From NCBI GenBank assembly GCA_041946865.1, contig JBHGBF010000093.1:1-34155 (forward strand): a DNA stretch of 34,155 nucleotides, read 5' to 3'. Below the pieces are notes generated by a model that was given only the letters and a program-made list of their open reading frames with translations, had not been told where the DNA came from and did not search any database. Of the stretch, positions 7,634 through 16,523 are shown in pieces. Each line of letters begins with the position of its first letter. Position 1 is the first letter of the stretch. The position numbers and the translations under genes are program-made. The DNA comes from RPQK01 sp041946865. Lineage in GTDB: Bacteria; Acidobacteriota; UBA6911; RPQK01.

Positions 7634-9782
7634 ATCCGCTGGCCTCGCGGTGACTGGAAAAGAAAGCCGCTACCCTCGGGAAGATCAGCAGGACTACGAT
7701 CGCCGAAACGAACATCCCGCCAACTACGGCAAGACCAAACCGCTGAGTCGGCGGAAACTGCGAAAAGCCGAACAGCCCGAATCCCAGTGAGATGATGAGG
7801 GTCGAAGCGGTCACCGGCCGCCACACCAGTTCCCTGGCCTTCTGCCACAAGCTCCAGTCTCCGAACAGGCCTTTCGAGATTCTCCTCGCCTGAACCACGA
7901 AGTGAAACATCCCGTCAATGCCGATTCCCAGCGCCACGTTTGCCGCCGGAGCCGAGATCAGATCCACTGACATCCGCAAGTAGCCGATTATGCCCAGGAC
8001 CAGAAGTGGGATCAGTGAGAAGCACGCGATCATCGCCAGGCTCACTCTCGAGTTTCGCGAAATGACGAACGAAATCAGGGAAAAGAGAATAAAGAGGAAG
8101 ACCAGGCCTTCGAGAAGACTGCGCGCGATGAGATGCGACAGCTCGCCTTGCAGGCGGTAGAGACCTCCGATCAGGATGGGGACGAAACCCTGGCGCCGGA
8201 CCATGGAATCCAAGCGCTGGACGATCTGTTCCCGTCCGAGCTCCCTTCCCGACTCTTTCATGCGGAGAAAGAACAGGCAGACACGCCGGTCACGAGTGAC
8301 GAACGAGTCGGCGATCCGGCCATACTGGGGCTTCTCCATCTGTTCGAGGAGGCCTTCTAAAGAAAACAGAAAAGAGAAAACCGGGCGTCGCGCTTCAGCC
8401 AGAAGCACCGGCAAGGAGATGACTGCCCCGACGTCGGGATCCTGCTCGAGCTTCTGCTGCAGCTCCCACAATTTCTTGTAGGCTTCATCGGTATTGAGCA
8501 GGCCGCCTTCGGCGTCCGCGACCGCGATCTTCAGCGGGACACTGCCACCTGTTCGATCGATTCGCTCCAGCCCGGTCCGAAGCGCAGTCCCCGGCTTGAA
8601 ATACTCAAGAAGGCTGGGGTCGGTGTTGAGCCGCCAGAGACCCGGGATGGCAACCAGGCCCAAGACTGCGCCGGCAATCAGCGCCCAGGTATGACGTCCG
8701 GAGCCGAGAACGCCTGACAGCCGCTCCAAGCCCGGCCACCGCTCAAAATGATGAACAGACACCGCGCGCAGGAACGAGGGGAAAACCAGGTAAGCCGTCG
8801 CAAACGCGATGACGGCGCCGATTGAACACGAGACTCCGAACTGGCGAATCGGTTTGGCAGCGACCAGGAGAAGGGTCAGGAAGCCCAGAAGATTGGCCGC
8901 CATCGACCAGAAGGAGCCCGGAACTGTCCACTGAATCGCGCTTCTCAGGACTCGGCTCTCGTTGCCGCTCTCTTCTGCTTCCTGCCGGGCGGCATTCGTC
9001 CAGTTCGCAGCGAGAAACATGATGTGAGAGAGGGTCAGGACGAAGATGATCGTGGAGACGTTGGGTGTCAGAAGGCCCGGTTCCCTCCCCGTGATCGGGC
9101 CTGCCAGCAGCGTGAGGAAAGCCGCGATGGCACAGGCACTAAGGGCGCCAAGCAGGACCTGTAATGAACGAAAGACAACAATGATCAGGACTGAAAAGAG
9201 GACCAGTGCGGCAAGGCCGAACGTCTTCAGATCCCGAAGCAGGTTTCGGCTGATTTGCTCGGAGACGAAAGGAACACCCGAAATCGCCAGATTGAACCCC
9301 CGGGCACGATGCCGGCGTACGACGGATTCAACCCGAGGCACCACCTCATCATAATCGTCGGTGTTCAGCTCGATAATCAGGTTGGTGGCCTTGTCTTCGG
9401 GCGCAAGCAGCAGACGGCTCCACAAAGGACTCTTCCAAGCTTCTTCGGGCTTGCTCGGGCCGCTGGTGATCGATCGGACCTGCGAAATCCCTTTGACTTT
9501 TGCGAGCGCGGCCGAGAGTCGGCCGACCTGCTGCGCGTAGGCCGCTGACCGGGTATTGGCGGATTCCGCGGCGACTATGATCTGCGGCCCAGAGACGAAC
9601 ATCCTGTCGATCTTCGCGTCCGCCTGGAGTTTGGGGTCGTCCGTCGAGAAGAAGAAATCCGCGCCGACCTCCGGCGTGAGGTCGACAAAGCCGACCACGA
9701 CCACACCGAGCGCCACCGCGAGCGCCAGGTACACCCACCGCAGCCGGGGTCGCGCAAGCGCGATAACCAGAGAGAGGAACAT
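7623..9782 (-). CDS. RND-superfamily exporter (MMPL-like)
   Basis: 719-residue inner-membrane protein with the layout of the MMPL/RND exporter family: one N-terminal membrane helix, a periplasmic loop of about 150 residues, a block of five to six helices from about 180 to 360, one helix near 370, a second periplasmic loop (about 390-540), and a closing block of five to six helices. The helix blocks contain the usual sterol-sensing-like segments (LFSVLIIVVFRSLQVLLG; VALGIGIDGMFHFVV with an intramembrane Asp). Such proteins move lipids or hydrophobic compounds using the proton gradient. At 719 residues it is shorter than hopanoid transporter HpnN-type members, so I do not assign a substrate. 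The gene starts 22 bp downstream of the GH3 remnant on the same strand and may be read from a shared transcript. Confidence 0.85.
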   Translation of the reverse strand: MFLSLVIALARPRLRWVYLALAVALGVVVVGFVDLTPEVGADFFFSTDDPKLQADAKIDRMFVSGPQIIVAAESANTRSAAYAQQVGRLSAALAKVKGISQVRSITSGPSKPEEAWKSPLWSRLLLAPEDKATNLIIELNTDDYDEVVPRVESVVRRHRARGFNLAISGVPFVSEQISRNLLRDLKTFGLAALVLFSVLIIVVFRSLQVLLGALSACAIAAFLTLLAGPITGREPGLLTPNVSTIIFVLTLSHIMFLAANWTNAARQEAEESGNESRVLRSAIQWTVPGSFWSMAANLLGFLTLLLVAAKPIRQFGVSCSIGAVIAFATAYLVFPSFLRAVSVHHFERWPGLERLSGVLGSGRHTWALIAGAVLGLVAIPGLWRLNTDPSLLEYFKPGTALRTGLERIDRTGGSVPLKIAVADAEGGLLNTDEAYKKLWELQQKLEQDPDVGAVISLPVLLAEARRPVFSFLFSLEGLLEQMEKPQYGRIADSFVTRDRRVCLFFLRMKESGRELGREQIVQRLDSMVRRQGFVPILIGGLYRLQGELSHLIARSLLEGLVFLFILFSLISFVISRNSRVSLAMIACFSLIPLLVLGIIGYLRMSVDLISAPAANVALGIGIDGMFHFVVQARRISKGLFGDWSLWQKARELVWRPVTASTLIISLGFGLFGFSQFPPTQRFGLAVVGGMFVSAIVVLLIFPRVAAFFSSHREASGSHG

Positions 9783-9804
9783 AGCTGATAATCGGGCGTG
9801 TTCC

Positions 9805-10404
9805 TCAGTTCACCGTGAACACCGCCGACACCGGTACGGTGGCGCCCAGGTCCTGAGATCTCTTGATAGGGACAGCGCCCGCGATTGTGACTCGAAAATC
9901 GCCGGATTCCAGCACCCGCTGGCCGTCATTGTTCAACGGCTCCATTGCCTCGGCGGAAATCGTGAACGCGACCGTCTGGCTCTCTCCCGGACCCAGCCGA
10001 ATCCGCTTAAAGCCCCTCAGCTGGTGGGCAGGAGTGGCAATGGAGGCTTCCACATCGGTCACGTAGCATTGGACCACTTCCTCAGCCGCCATCTTGCCGT
10101 TGTTCTTGACGACGGCTGAGACTTCCACGCTCTCCCCTTTCCGAACCGGGTTCTTGCTTAACTGAAGACCGGAGTGTGCGAAAGAGGTATAGGTAAGTCC
10201 GAAACCGAAGGGATAAAGCGGCTCTTCTTGCATGTACCTGCAGGTCCGGCCCTTCATCGAATAGTCCTCGTAAGGCAGCGTCATTCTGGACACCAGGTCC
10301 TTGGCCCTCTGCTCCACGGGGAGATCAGGGTCGAGATACGGGGCCGGCTGGGAAAAACCCGTGATCATGAAGACGGGAATGAGTAACAGGCGCGTCTTTT
10401 TCAT
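9805..10404 (-). pseudogene. Glycoside hydrolase family 3 remnant with the catalytic core deleted
   Basis: 199 codons from the ATG at 10404, which opens a signal-peptide-like start (MKKTRLLLIPVFMITGFSQP). The next residues, YLDPDLPVEQRAKDLVSRMTL, are the standard beginning of a GH3 beta-glucosidase or beta-xylosidase. Directly after MTL the frame jumps to PYEDYSMKGRTCRYM, then EPLYPFGFGLTYTSF, which in intact GH3 enzymes lies several hundred residues later, followed by a complete fibronectin-III-like C-terminal domain. The whole TIM barrel and alpha/beta sandwich, including nucleophile and acid/base, are missing in frame. A secreted Fn3-like stub could still be made but cannot be a glycosidase. 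A frame extending to 10485 exists but precedes the signal peptide. Confidence 0.85.
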
Positions 10405-10510
10405 AGTCGGGTCGTCCGGTGCGGCGTCAGCCGCTTCGCACTTTATACGCATTTCGAAACCGCCTAACGGTAACCCCGCAGCCAACCGCAGCGGGGGCTA
10501 GAACGCGTTA

Positions 10511-10544
10511 CAGAGCCGCAAAAAACGCTGTGCTTGCGGCTCTG
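10511..10544. repeat. Perfect 11-bp inverted repeat downstream of bshA
   Basis: CAGAGCCGCAA (10511-10521) and TTGCGGCTCTG (10534-10544) with a 12-base loop, 47 bp beyond the bshA stop. On the minus strand the T-run lies in the loop rather than after the stem. It is in the right place to be a bshA terminator or mRNA-end stabiliser, but is not a canonical one. Confidence 0.5.
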
Positions 10545-10590
10545 AAACCACAGGCGGAAAAGGGTAACGGGGCCATGTATAAACTCCAGG

Positions 10591-11715
10591 TCAGCCGCTT
10601 CGCTCAATGACCTCTCGATAGTACGCCTCGTACCGGGGAATCACTTTTGCGGACGAATATTGCTCAACCGCCCGACGGCGCGCTTCCTGCCGGAAGTGGG
10701 GAAGGTTCGCATCATCGAGGATGTGAAGCGCGGCTGAAGCCATGCCATCGAGGTCTCCGAGCGGCCGCAGGCAGCCTGACTTCCCGTCCTCGATCAGTTC
10801 AGGCAATCCGCCGACTCGCGACGCCACAACCGGCACCTCGCAAGCCATGGCTTCAAGGGCGGCCAAACCGAAACTCTCGGTTTCGCTGGGGAGCAGCATC
10901 AGGTCGCAAACTGAGAGGTGACTCTCGACCATCCCCAGCATCCCGACGAAGAAGACCCGGTTGGAAATGCCCATCTGGCTGACCAGGTACTGGGCGTTGG
11001 ATCTCTCCGGACCGTCGCCGATCATCAGAAGGACGGCCGGTACGTGCTTCTGCACCCGATGAAACACCTTGATGACGTCGGCAACCCGTTTGACCGGGCG
11101 AAAATTGGAGAGATGCACAAGAATTCTCTCGCCATTCGGGGCAAAGCGCTCGCGGATCTCTTCTGAGTAAAAGCGCCGGACCTTCGTGGTATCGACAAAG
11201 TTCGGAATGACCCGGATATCGCAAATCCCGCAGAACTCCGACAGGGTCGCGTCTTTCAAGAACTGGCTGACGGCGGTCACACCGTCGCTTTGCTGAATGC
11301 CGAACTGTGTGACCGGTAAGAACGAGTGGTCGCGGCCGACCAGCGTGATGTCGGTACCGTGCAGAGTGGTCACGACCGGCAGGCGCTGAGGCCGCACGAT
11401 TTCCCGGGCGAGGTAACCGCTTATCGAGTGGGGGATGGCGTAATGCACGTGCAGGAGATCGAGCTTCCAGAGGCGCGCCACTTCGACCATTTTCGTGGCC
11501 AGAGCGAGGTCATAAGGAACGTAGTCAAAGAGCGGATAATTCATCACTTCAACTTCATGGAAGAAGACCTTTTCGCCTAATTCCATAAGCCGCATGGGCA
11601 GGGCCGAACTGATGAAGTGAACCGTATGGTCAAGGCGGGCGAGCGCTTGCCCCAACTCGGTCGCCACCACCCCACTGCCGCCGTAGGTCGGGTAACAGGT
11701 GATTCCGATGTTCAT
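10591..11715 (-). CDS. bshA: N-acetyl-alpha-D-glucosaminyl L-malate synthase BshA
   Basis: 374 residues from the ATG at 11715. The start is chosen because BshA proteins begin with MxIGITCYPTYGGSGVVATE, as here. A longer frame to 11781 adds only Cys/Pro repeats encoded by the upstream GGAC array. It is a GT-B fold, GT4-family enzyme that transfers GlcNAc from UDP-GlcNAc to L-malate, the first step of bacillithiol synthesis. Visible: the N-terminal Rossmann domain with GGSG loop, HVHYAIPHS, TLHGTD, and the C-terminal nucleotide-sugar site with SETESFGLAALEAMACEVPVVAS, including the paired acidic residues of GT4 enzymes. BshB and BshC are not in the window. It follows the DUF4340 gene on the same strand after a 111-bp spacer. 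Confidence 0.88.
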   Translation of the reverse strand: MNIGITCYPTYGGSGVVATELGQALARLDHTVHFISSALPMRLMELGEKVFFHEVEVMNYPLFDYVPYDLALATKMVEVARLWKLDLLHVHYAIPHSISGYLAREIVRPQRLPVVTTLHGTDITLVGRDHSFLPVTQFGIQQSDGVTAVSQFLKDATLSEFCGICDIRVIPNFVDTTKVRRFYSEEIRERFAPNGERILVHLSNFRPVKRVADVIKVFHRVQKHVPAVLLMIGDGPERSNAQYLVSQMGISNRVFFVGMLGMVESHLSVCDLMLLPSETESFGLAALEAMACEVPVVASRVGGLPELIEDGKSGCLRPLGDLDGMASAALHILDDANLPHFRQEARRRAVEQYSSAKVIPRYEAYYREVIERSG

Positions 11716-11728
11716 AGAAGGGCTTGGC

Positions 11729-11812
11729 GGACGTAATGGACACGCTGGACAGTCGGGACAAAGCGGACAGGTACAAGCCAACTTCGTCCACGTCGTCCAA
11801 CTAGTACTAGTT
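11729..11812. repeat. 9-bp-phased GGAC/GTCC array plus 14-bp palindrome
   Basis: GGAC occurs at 11729, 11738, 11747, 11756 and 11765, exactly 9 bp apart with unrelated bases between. After 21 bp it is followed by the opposite-strand form GTCC at 11786 and 11795, again 9 bp apart. Next to it lies the perfect palindrome AACTAGTACTAGTT (11799-11812). The block fills the spacer between the DUF4340 stop and the bshA start. Only the 4-base core is conserved, so this is not a simple tandem duplication. Confidence 0.75.
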
Positions 11813-11826
11813 CACTGGTCTACCGA

Positions 11827-13140
11827 TCATACCAGGTCTTCGGGCTTGAGCTTCAGCGCTTCAAACGATTCCTTGCTTATCGTGCCCACCCGCCTGGCTT
11901 CGACCTTCCGGGCGAGGTACTTGTCGCCCTGCTGAGAGAATTCATAATTTCTCTGACTTCCGTCTTTCAGCTTCACCGTAACCTTGATTTCCGACTTCGC
12001 TGACCCGGGGGCGCCCGCCGGCCGATCCTCTATCGACTGATACTTGATGTCAGTCAGAGGATACCAGAACTTGTAAGTAAAGGCTTCTTTGCCCTTCAGG
12101 GAATCCGGCGCCTGGACGATCCATTTGCCATCGTCCTGGCGCTTCACGACGATCTGAGTGCCCGATATCAGGAAGGTAAGGTCGGCCACTCGGTCCTGTT
12201 CCACATCGACCACACTCTTGTCCCGAAATTCCCACAGCTTCTGGTTCAGCTTGTCATAAACCTCGGTCTTTACGGTAAAAACCGGCGTGCGATCAGTGGT
12301 GCGGGCCAGGTAAGTATCGTCTTCCTTTTTGCCCAACTCCAGGGCTTTCCAGCCGTCCTTCCCCTGCTCCCGGATCCTGACCGTGACAACCGGTTCCTGC
12401 AGGCCGTAGGGCTTCAGATCGTCCGGCTGTTCGGCGACAAACTTCTGGGCTTCGGCCGACTCGAGCGTGGAGAGAAGACTGCTGACCGTGCCTTCGTCCG
12501 CGGTTTCCTGGAGGGGCTGTTCCAGCAACCATTTCTCACCTTGCTTCTTCAGTTTGATCGGCTCTGAGGCCCGGGTAATTTCAATATTCTGGACCTGGTC
12601 ACGATCGAAGGCGAGGACCTTGCGATTCCTCCAATCCTTCAGCTCCTTGTCAGCCGAGTTGAAGAGGTAATCGGAAGTCAGGTAGACATCGGGGCTTCCC
12701 TGGAACTGGACGTACACTTGATTGCCGGTAAAATCGTCGGAACCGAAAAGCAGAGTCCGCTGTTCTTTCTCACCCTTGAGCACGACCCGCACGCGCGGAT
12801 CGCTCAATCCGTACTTGGAGGCATCCTTGGCGGCCTTCTCCAGTTTCCGGTCGATCCTCGCGCTGGTAGCCGCACTGAGGAGCGAGTCGACAGTGGATGT
12901 GTCAGCGGGAGTCTCGATAGGCTTGTGCACGGACCAATCGTTTCCGGTTTTCTTGAGGAGAACCGGCTCACTGCCTTTTCGCGCGATCTCAATCTCATTG
13001 ATCTTGTCACGCTCGAGGCTGATGAGCTTTTCTTCTCTTTCCTTCGCCTCCTCCCGGGCCTTCTCGCCCTGGATCTCGTAGAAATAAACAAACGCTAAGA
13101 GTCCGGCAAAAACTACGAGGAGAATCAGAATCTTCTTCAT
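11827..13140 (-). CDS. DUF4340 domain-containing protein
   Basis: 437 residues. A single N-terminal membrane helix (residues 4-20) is followed by a charged, probably coiled segment (25-45) and an exported region made of repeated DUF4340-like beta modules. Two copies are visible: NEIEIARKGSEPVLLKK then WSVHKPIETPADTSTVDSLL, and NIEITRASEPIKLKK then WLLEQPLQETADEGTVSSLL. DUF4340 proteins are regularly encoded beside Gld-like ABC transporters, as here, and are thought to be an extracytoplasmic partner. No catalytic residues are recognised. RBS AAAGGA lies just before the ATG. It is the fourth gene of the leftward cluster. Confidence 0.85.
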   Translation of the reverse strand: MKKILILLVVFAGLLAFVYFYEIQGEKAREEAKEREEKLISLERDKINEIEIARKGSEPVLLKKTGNDWSVHKPIETPADTSTVDSLLSAATSARIDRKLEKAAKDASKYGLSDPRVRVVLKGEKEQRTLLFGSDDFTGNQVYVQFQGSPDVYLTSDYLFNSADKELKDWRNRKVLAFDRDQVQNIEITRASEPIKLKKQGEKWLLEQPLQETADEGTVSSLLSTLESAEAQKFVAEQPDDLKPYGLQEPVVTVRIREQGKDGWKALELGKKEDDTYLARTTDRTPVFTVKTEVYDKLNQKLWEFRDKSVVDVEQDRVADLTFLISGTQIVVKRQDDGKWIVQAPDSLKGKEAFTYKFWYPLTDIKYQSIEDRPAGAPGSAKSEIKVTVKLKDGSQRNYEFSQQGDKYLARKVEARRVGTISKESFEALKLKPEDLV

Positions 13141-13180
13141 AGTCCTTTGGCTTAAAAACGAAACTCGAAGATTGACTGGC

Positions 13181-14731
13181 CTAACGGCGTCGCCACCAGA
13201 CGCCGATACCCGCGAACAGGGTCGCTAATGGCAGCAGAATGACGGTCCCCCAGAAAATCAGCTTTGACTGCTGAAAGCTGAGATTCACCATTCGATTCTC
13301 AGGCTCTTTGGGCCGTACCGCGATGAGATCCGCATCTTCGGCCAGCCAGCTCACCGAGTTCAACATCACATCCAGGTTGGCTGCGCCCCGCGCGTATCCG
13401 TTCGAGGCAAAATCGGAGTCACCGATGATGACCATCCTCGACTCCTTGCTCTGCTGTTTGCCGGCGTTGTCGGCCGTTCCCGTGCTCGACACCGACTTGC
13501 TGGCCGCCACGCCGAGATCAAGAGGCCCCCTTTCGTCCTGCTTCTCGTCAAACTCTGGCACCTTACCGGACTCGAGCATGGCCTCAGCCCAGCTGCGCGA
13601 CGAGGTCGAGAACAGACGCGAGGTCTGATAACCACCCGAGCTCGAGACCTGCTTGATGTTCTCAGCCATCGGGAAAAAGCTCATCACGTTGTTGAGCTCT
13701 TTGGTGATCGGATGCTCGCCATAGCTGGCGACCAGGGGGACGGTGAACCCCAGGCCGAAAACCTGACCCACTCCGCTGGCATCAATAACCGTCTTGCCGG
13801 TGAGGCTGACTCCATACGTAGCCAGGAAGTCGGGCATCTTGAACTCGGAGTCGGGATCCACCAGCAGCAGGAATTTGCCGCCGCCTTCCATGTACTTCTT
13901 GAGCAGGTCGACCTCGTTTGGGAAGAAATCGATCTTAGGCCCGGCCGCCACGAGGACGGTCGCGTCATCGGGCACCTTGTTTTCCTGCGCGAGGTTGTAC
14001 TCCTTGACCACATAGTTCTGCTTGGTCACGGCGTCCTTGACCGCGGAAAATCCCCGCGGGCCGGTGTCGCTGATTCCTTTCTCGCCGTGACCGGTCAGAA
14101 AGTAGACCGTTTTTTCGCCTTTGCGGGTGATTTTGATGATGGCGTTCGTCAGTTTCTCCTCGTCCGCCTGATCGATGGTCTCGATCTTAGGCCCGTTCAC
14201 GAGGACGACTTGACCGTTGCGCTGCACGTTGTACTGTTGGACGCTCCCCGGGTCCTTCTGCGGATCGACTACCCTTGTCTCCACCTTGGAGGAGACGTAG
14301 CGGTACTCCTTCATCAGGCTCTGGAACTGCGTGGCGCCCTGTTCGTCCTGGTAAAAGCCGATGATCTGGATCGGCTGCTGGAGATTCTTGAGGACTTTCT
14401 GGGTCTGATCGGACAGCTCGAACTGCTTGTTCGCGCTCAGATCAATGCGCTTGTGGTGCCGGAAGTTCAGAAAATTGAGCAGGACCAGGATTCCGATGAC
14501 CAGGATCGCCACGGTGAACGCGGTCGTCCCATACTTCCCTGTCCGGCCGGACAGTGCCGTCCGGACGCGTCCAAAATTGAAGGCCACGTAAGCGATCACA
14601 AGCGCCGCGCCGGCGTAGACGGCGACCTGGGCGCGCCAGTCCCACTGATTGCTGACTGAGTAATAAATGTAGCCGCCAAAAAGACCGGCGAAGCCGACAT
14701 ACAGGAGGTTATCAATAATCTTTCTGGTCAC
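13181..14731 (-). CDS. GldG-like component of ABC transporter
   Basis: 516 residues, starting with GTG at 14731 behind a clean GGAGG seven bases away, two bases after the permease stop. Three N-terminal membrane helices (about 10-28, 35-53, 68-88) precede a large extracytoplasmic domain of the ABC-2-associated GldG family (features such as YFLTGHGEKGI and KFLLLVDPDSEFKMPDFLATYGV). A C-terminal helix (about 488-512) is followed by a terminal WWRRR. GldG pairs with the GldF permease and GldA ATPase in Bacteroidetes gliding. In non-gliding phyla the same trio is common and its substrate is unknown. Tight spacing with the permease implies translational coupling. Confidence 0.85.
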   Translation of the reverse strand: MTRKIIDNLLYVGFAGLFGGYIYYSVSNQWDWRAQVAVYAGAALVIAYVAFNFGRVRTALSGRTGKYGTTAFTVAILVIGILVLLNFLNFRHHKRIDLSANKQFELSDQTQKVLKNLQQPIQIIGFYQDEQGATQFQSLMKEYRYVSSKVETRVVDPQKDPGSVQQYNVQRNGQVVLVNGPKIETIDQADEEKLTNAIIKITRKGEKTVYFLTGHGEKGISDTGPRGFSAVKDAVTKQNYVVKEYNLAQENKVPDDATVLVAAGPKIDFFPNEVDLLKKYMEGGGKFLLLVDPDSEFKMPDFLATYGVSLTGKTVIDASGVGQVFGLGFTVPLVASYGEHPITKELNNVMSFFPMAENIKQVSSSGGYQTSRLFSTSSRSWAEAMLESGKVPEFDEKQDERGPLDLGVAASKSVSSTGTADNAGKQQSKESRMVIIGDSDFASNGYARGAANLDVMLNSVSWLAEDADLIAVRPKEPENRMVNLSFQQSKLIFWGTVILLPLATLFAGIGVWWRRR

Positions 14732-14732
14732 G

Positions 14733-15521
14733 TTACTGCCTCCATTTGGGGGAATTCAATGAGAGCGACGTCAAAAACAGGCCAAGAAAGATAAACGACA
14801 GATAAAAGACAAGGTGTTGCGTGTCGAAGATCCCTCTCGAGAAGTCCTCGTAATGGTTCAGCACCGACAAATACCGGATTAACTCGTTGCGGACGCTGGA
14901 AGCGGGATCCGCCATGGCGTCCAAAACCCAAAGGACGATGAAGACACCGAAAGTCGCGACCGCGGCCACAATCTGGTTCTCGGTCAGCGACGAGATGAAC
15001 AGGCCCACCGCCAGCAGCGACCCGCCGAGCAGGAAAGCGCCCAGGTACCCGATAAGAAAGGGAGTCAGTTTGGGCGCCGGATCGGCAAAGAAGTAAAGTA
15101 GAATCGAGTTAACAACGGTCGGGACCAGCATTACGGCCAGAAACAGCACGACTGCCGAGAACTTGCCCAGGATCAGCTGAGTGTTGGTTATGGGAGAGGT
15201 CAAAAGCAGCTCGATCGTGCCCCGTTTCTTTTCCTCGGCCAGCACGCCCATCGTGATCATCGGAATAAGGAAAAGCAGGATCGTGCTGAGCACGCCGAAG
15301 AAGTTACGCATGACCACGGACGGGACATCGACCGGCTGAGGAGGTGATCCGAACTGCTGGGCGCTCAGGCTCATTTCCATGACGCGCTGCATGATGCTCG
15401 TAAGAATGATGTAGAAGAAGTAACCGGCGACCGCAAAGAAAACGGCAAGCACAACGTAAGCGATCGGGCTCACAAACAGGTTATGGAGCTCCTTGCGGAC
15501 CAGGGCCAGGTAGTTTCTCAT
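14733..15521 (-). CDS. ABC-2 type permease, GldF-like
   Basis: 262 residues with six predicted membrane helices. It starts MRNYLALVRKELHNLFVSPIAYVVLAVFF, the N-terminal pattern of GldF/ABC-2 permeases (cytoplasmic elbow helix, then a first helix near residue 20). The characteristic LAEEKKRGTIELLLTSPI loop lies at about residue 95-112, just before the third helix. The ATG overlaps the TGA of the upstream ATPase gene by four bases (15518-15521), a classic coupled pair. Confidence 0.88.
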   Translation of the reverse strand: MRNYLALVRKELHNLFVSPIAYVVLAVFFAVAGYFFYIILTSIMQRVMEMSLSAQQFGSPPQPVDVPSVVMRNFFGVLSTILLFLIPMITMGVLAEEKKRGTIELLLTSPITNTQLILGKFSAVVLFLAVMLVPTVVNSILLYFFADPAPKLTPFLIGYLGAFLLGGSLLAVGLFISSLTENQIVAAVATFGVFIVLWVLDAMADPASSVRNELIRYLSVLNHYEDFSRGIFDTQHLVFYLSFIFLGLFLTSLSLNSPKWRQ

Positions 15522-16465
15522 GCCGCCTCCTCTTCGGTGGTCAGCTGCAGGAAGATTTCCTCCAGGGTCATGGTTTGGGATTTCAGGCCGTAGAGTTCAA
15601 AGCCGGAGTCGAGGACTTTTCGCGCGATCAGATGCCTGACGTCTTCCTTTCCTTCGACGTCGACCGAGATGCGGTGATGGCCATCCTGGCTCTGCGGCGT
15701 GCCGACGAGCACATTCTTGATGTTAGGAATGGTCCCGAGTGCCCCCGGAAGCATGTCAACCGGACCCCGAACTTCGAGCTCGATCCGCTCCCCGCCCCGC
15801 AACTGCGTCGTCAGGTTTTCCGGAGTATCGACGGCCACGATGCGGCCCTTGTTAATAATGACCACTCGCTGGCAGGTCATGCTGACCTCCGGGAGGATGT
15901 GGGTCGAGAGGATGATGGTGTGCATCCCGCCCAGGCGTTTGATCAACTCGCGCACCTCGATGATCTGCTTGGGATCGAGCCCGACCGTCGGCTCGTCCAG
16001 GATCAGGACCTCCGGGTCATGGATCAGCGCCTGAGCCAGGCCCACACGCTGTTTGAAGCCCTTCGACAAGTGCTTGATCAGACGGGACCCGGTCGCATGC
16101 AGGCCGCACAACTCTTTCACTTCGTCCAGCCTCGACTCCAGGTTCTCGCCCGGCAACCCTTTAATGCGAGCTACGAAGCGCAGGTAGGCGTCGACCGACA
16201 TCTCCGTGTATAGCGGCGGCTGTTCGGGCATATAGCCCACTCTCTTCTTGGCCTCCAGCGGCTGCTCGAACACGTCGTAGCCGGCCACCACGGCCCGGCC
16301 GTCAGTCGGAGGAAAGAAACCGGCCAAAACCCGCATGGTGGTCGTCTTTCCGGCGCCGTTTGGGCCGAGAAAGCCCAAGATTTCGCCTTTCTGCACTTCG
16401 AAACTCACGTCTTCGACGGCAGCAGCCAAGCCGAATCGCTTGGTCAAATGTTCAACTTGGATCAT
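15518..16465 (-). CDS. ABC transporter ATP-binding protein, GldA-like
   Basis: 315 residues. Walker A GPNGAGKTT (34-42), Q-loop region near GYMPEQPPLY (78-86), signature LSKGFKQR (133-140; a variant of LSGGQ usual in this subfamily), Walker B VLILDEPTVGLDP (153-165) and switch histidine in STHI (187-190). After residue 215 comes the C-terminal extension seen in CcmA/GldA-type ATPases. It is the energising subunit for the permease and GldG-like proteins that follow on the same strand. GGAG lies 11 bases upstream of the ATG. It follows ispG by 58 bp, so one transcript from ispG through bshA is possible. Confidence 0.9.
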   Translation of the reverse strand: MIQVEHLTKRFGLAAAVEDVSFEVQKGEILGFLGPNGAGKTTTMRVLAGFFPPTDGRAVVAGYDVFEQPLEAKKRVGYMPEQPPLYTEMSVDAYLRFVARIKGLPGENLESRLDEVKELCGLHATGSRLIKHLSKGFKQRVGLAQALIHDPEVLILDEPTVGLDPKQIIEVRELIKRLGGMHTIILSTHILPEVSMTCQRVVIINKGRIVAVDTPENLTTQLRGGERIELEVRGPVDMLPGALGTIPNIKNVLVGTPQSQDGHHRISVDVEGKEDVRHLIARKVLDSGFELYGLKSQTMTLEEIFLQLTTEEEAA

Positions 16466-16523
16466 CGTGTAGGTCTCTCCTTACTCATCTGAAGCGTGTC
16501 AGCAGCTCTCTGGCACTTCATCA

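Noticed and set aside
11716..11781. Cys/Pro-rich N-terminal extension of BshA (CPLCPDCPACP)
   Set aside because: The pattern is produced by translating the 9-bp-phased GGAC array. BshA proteins start at MNIGITCYP.
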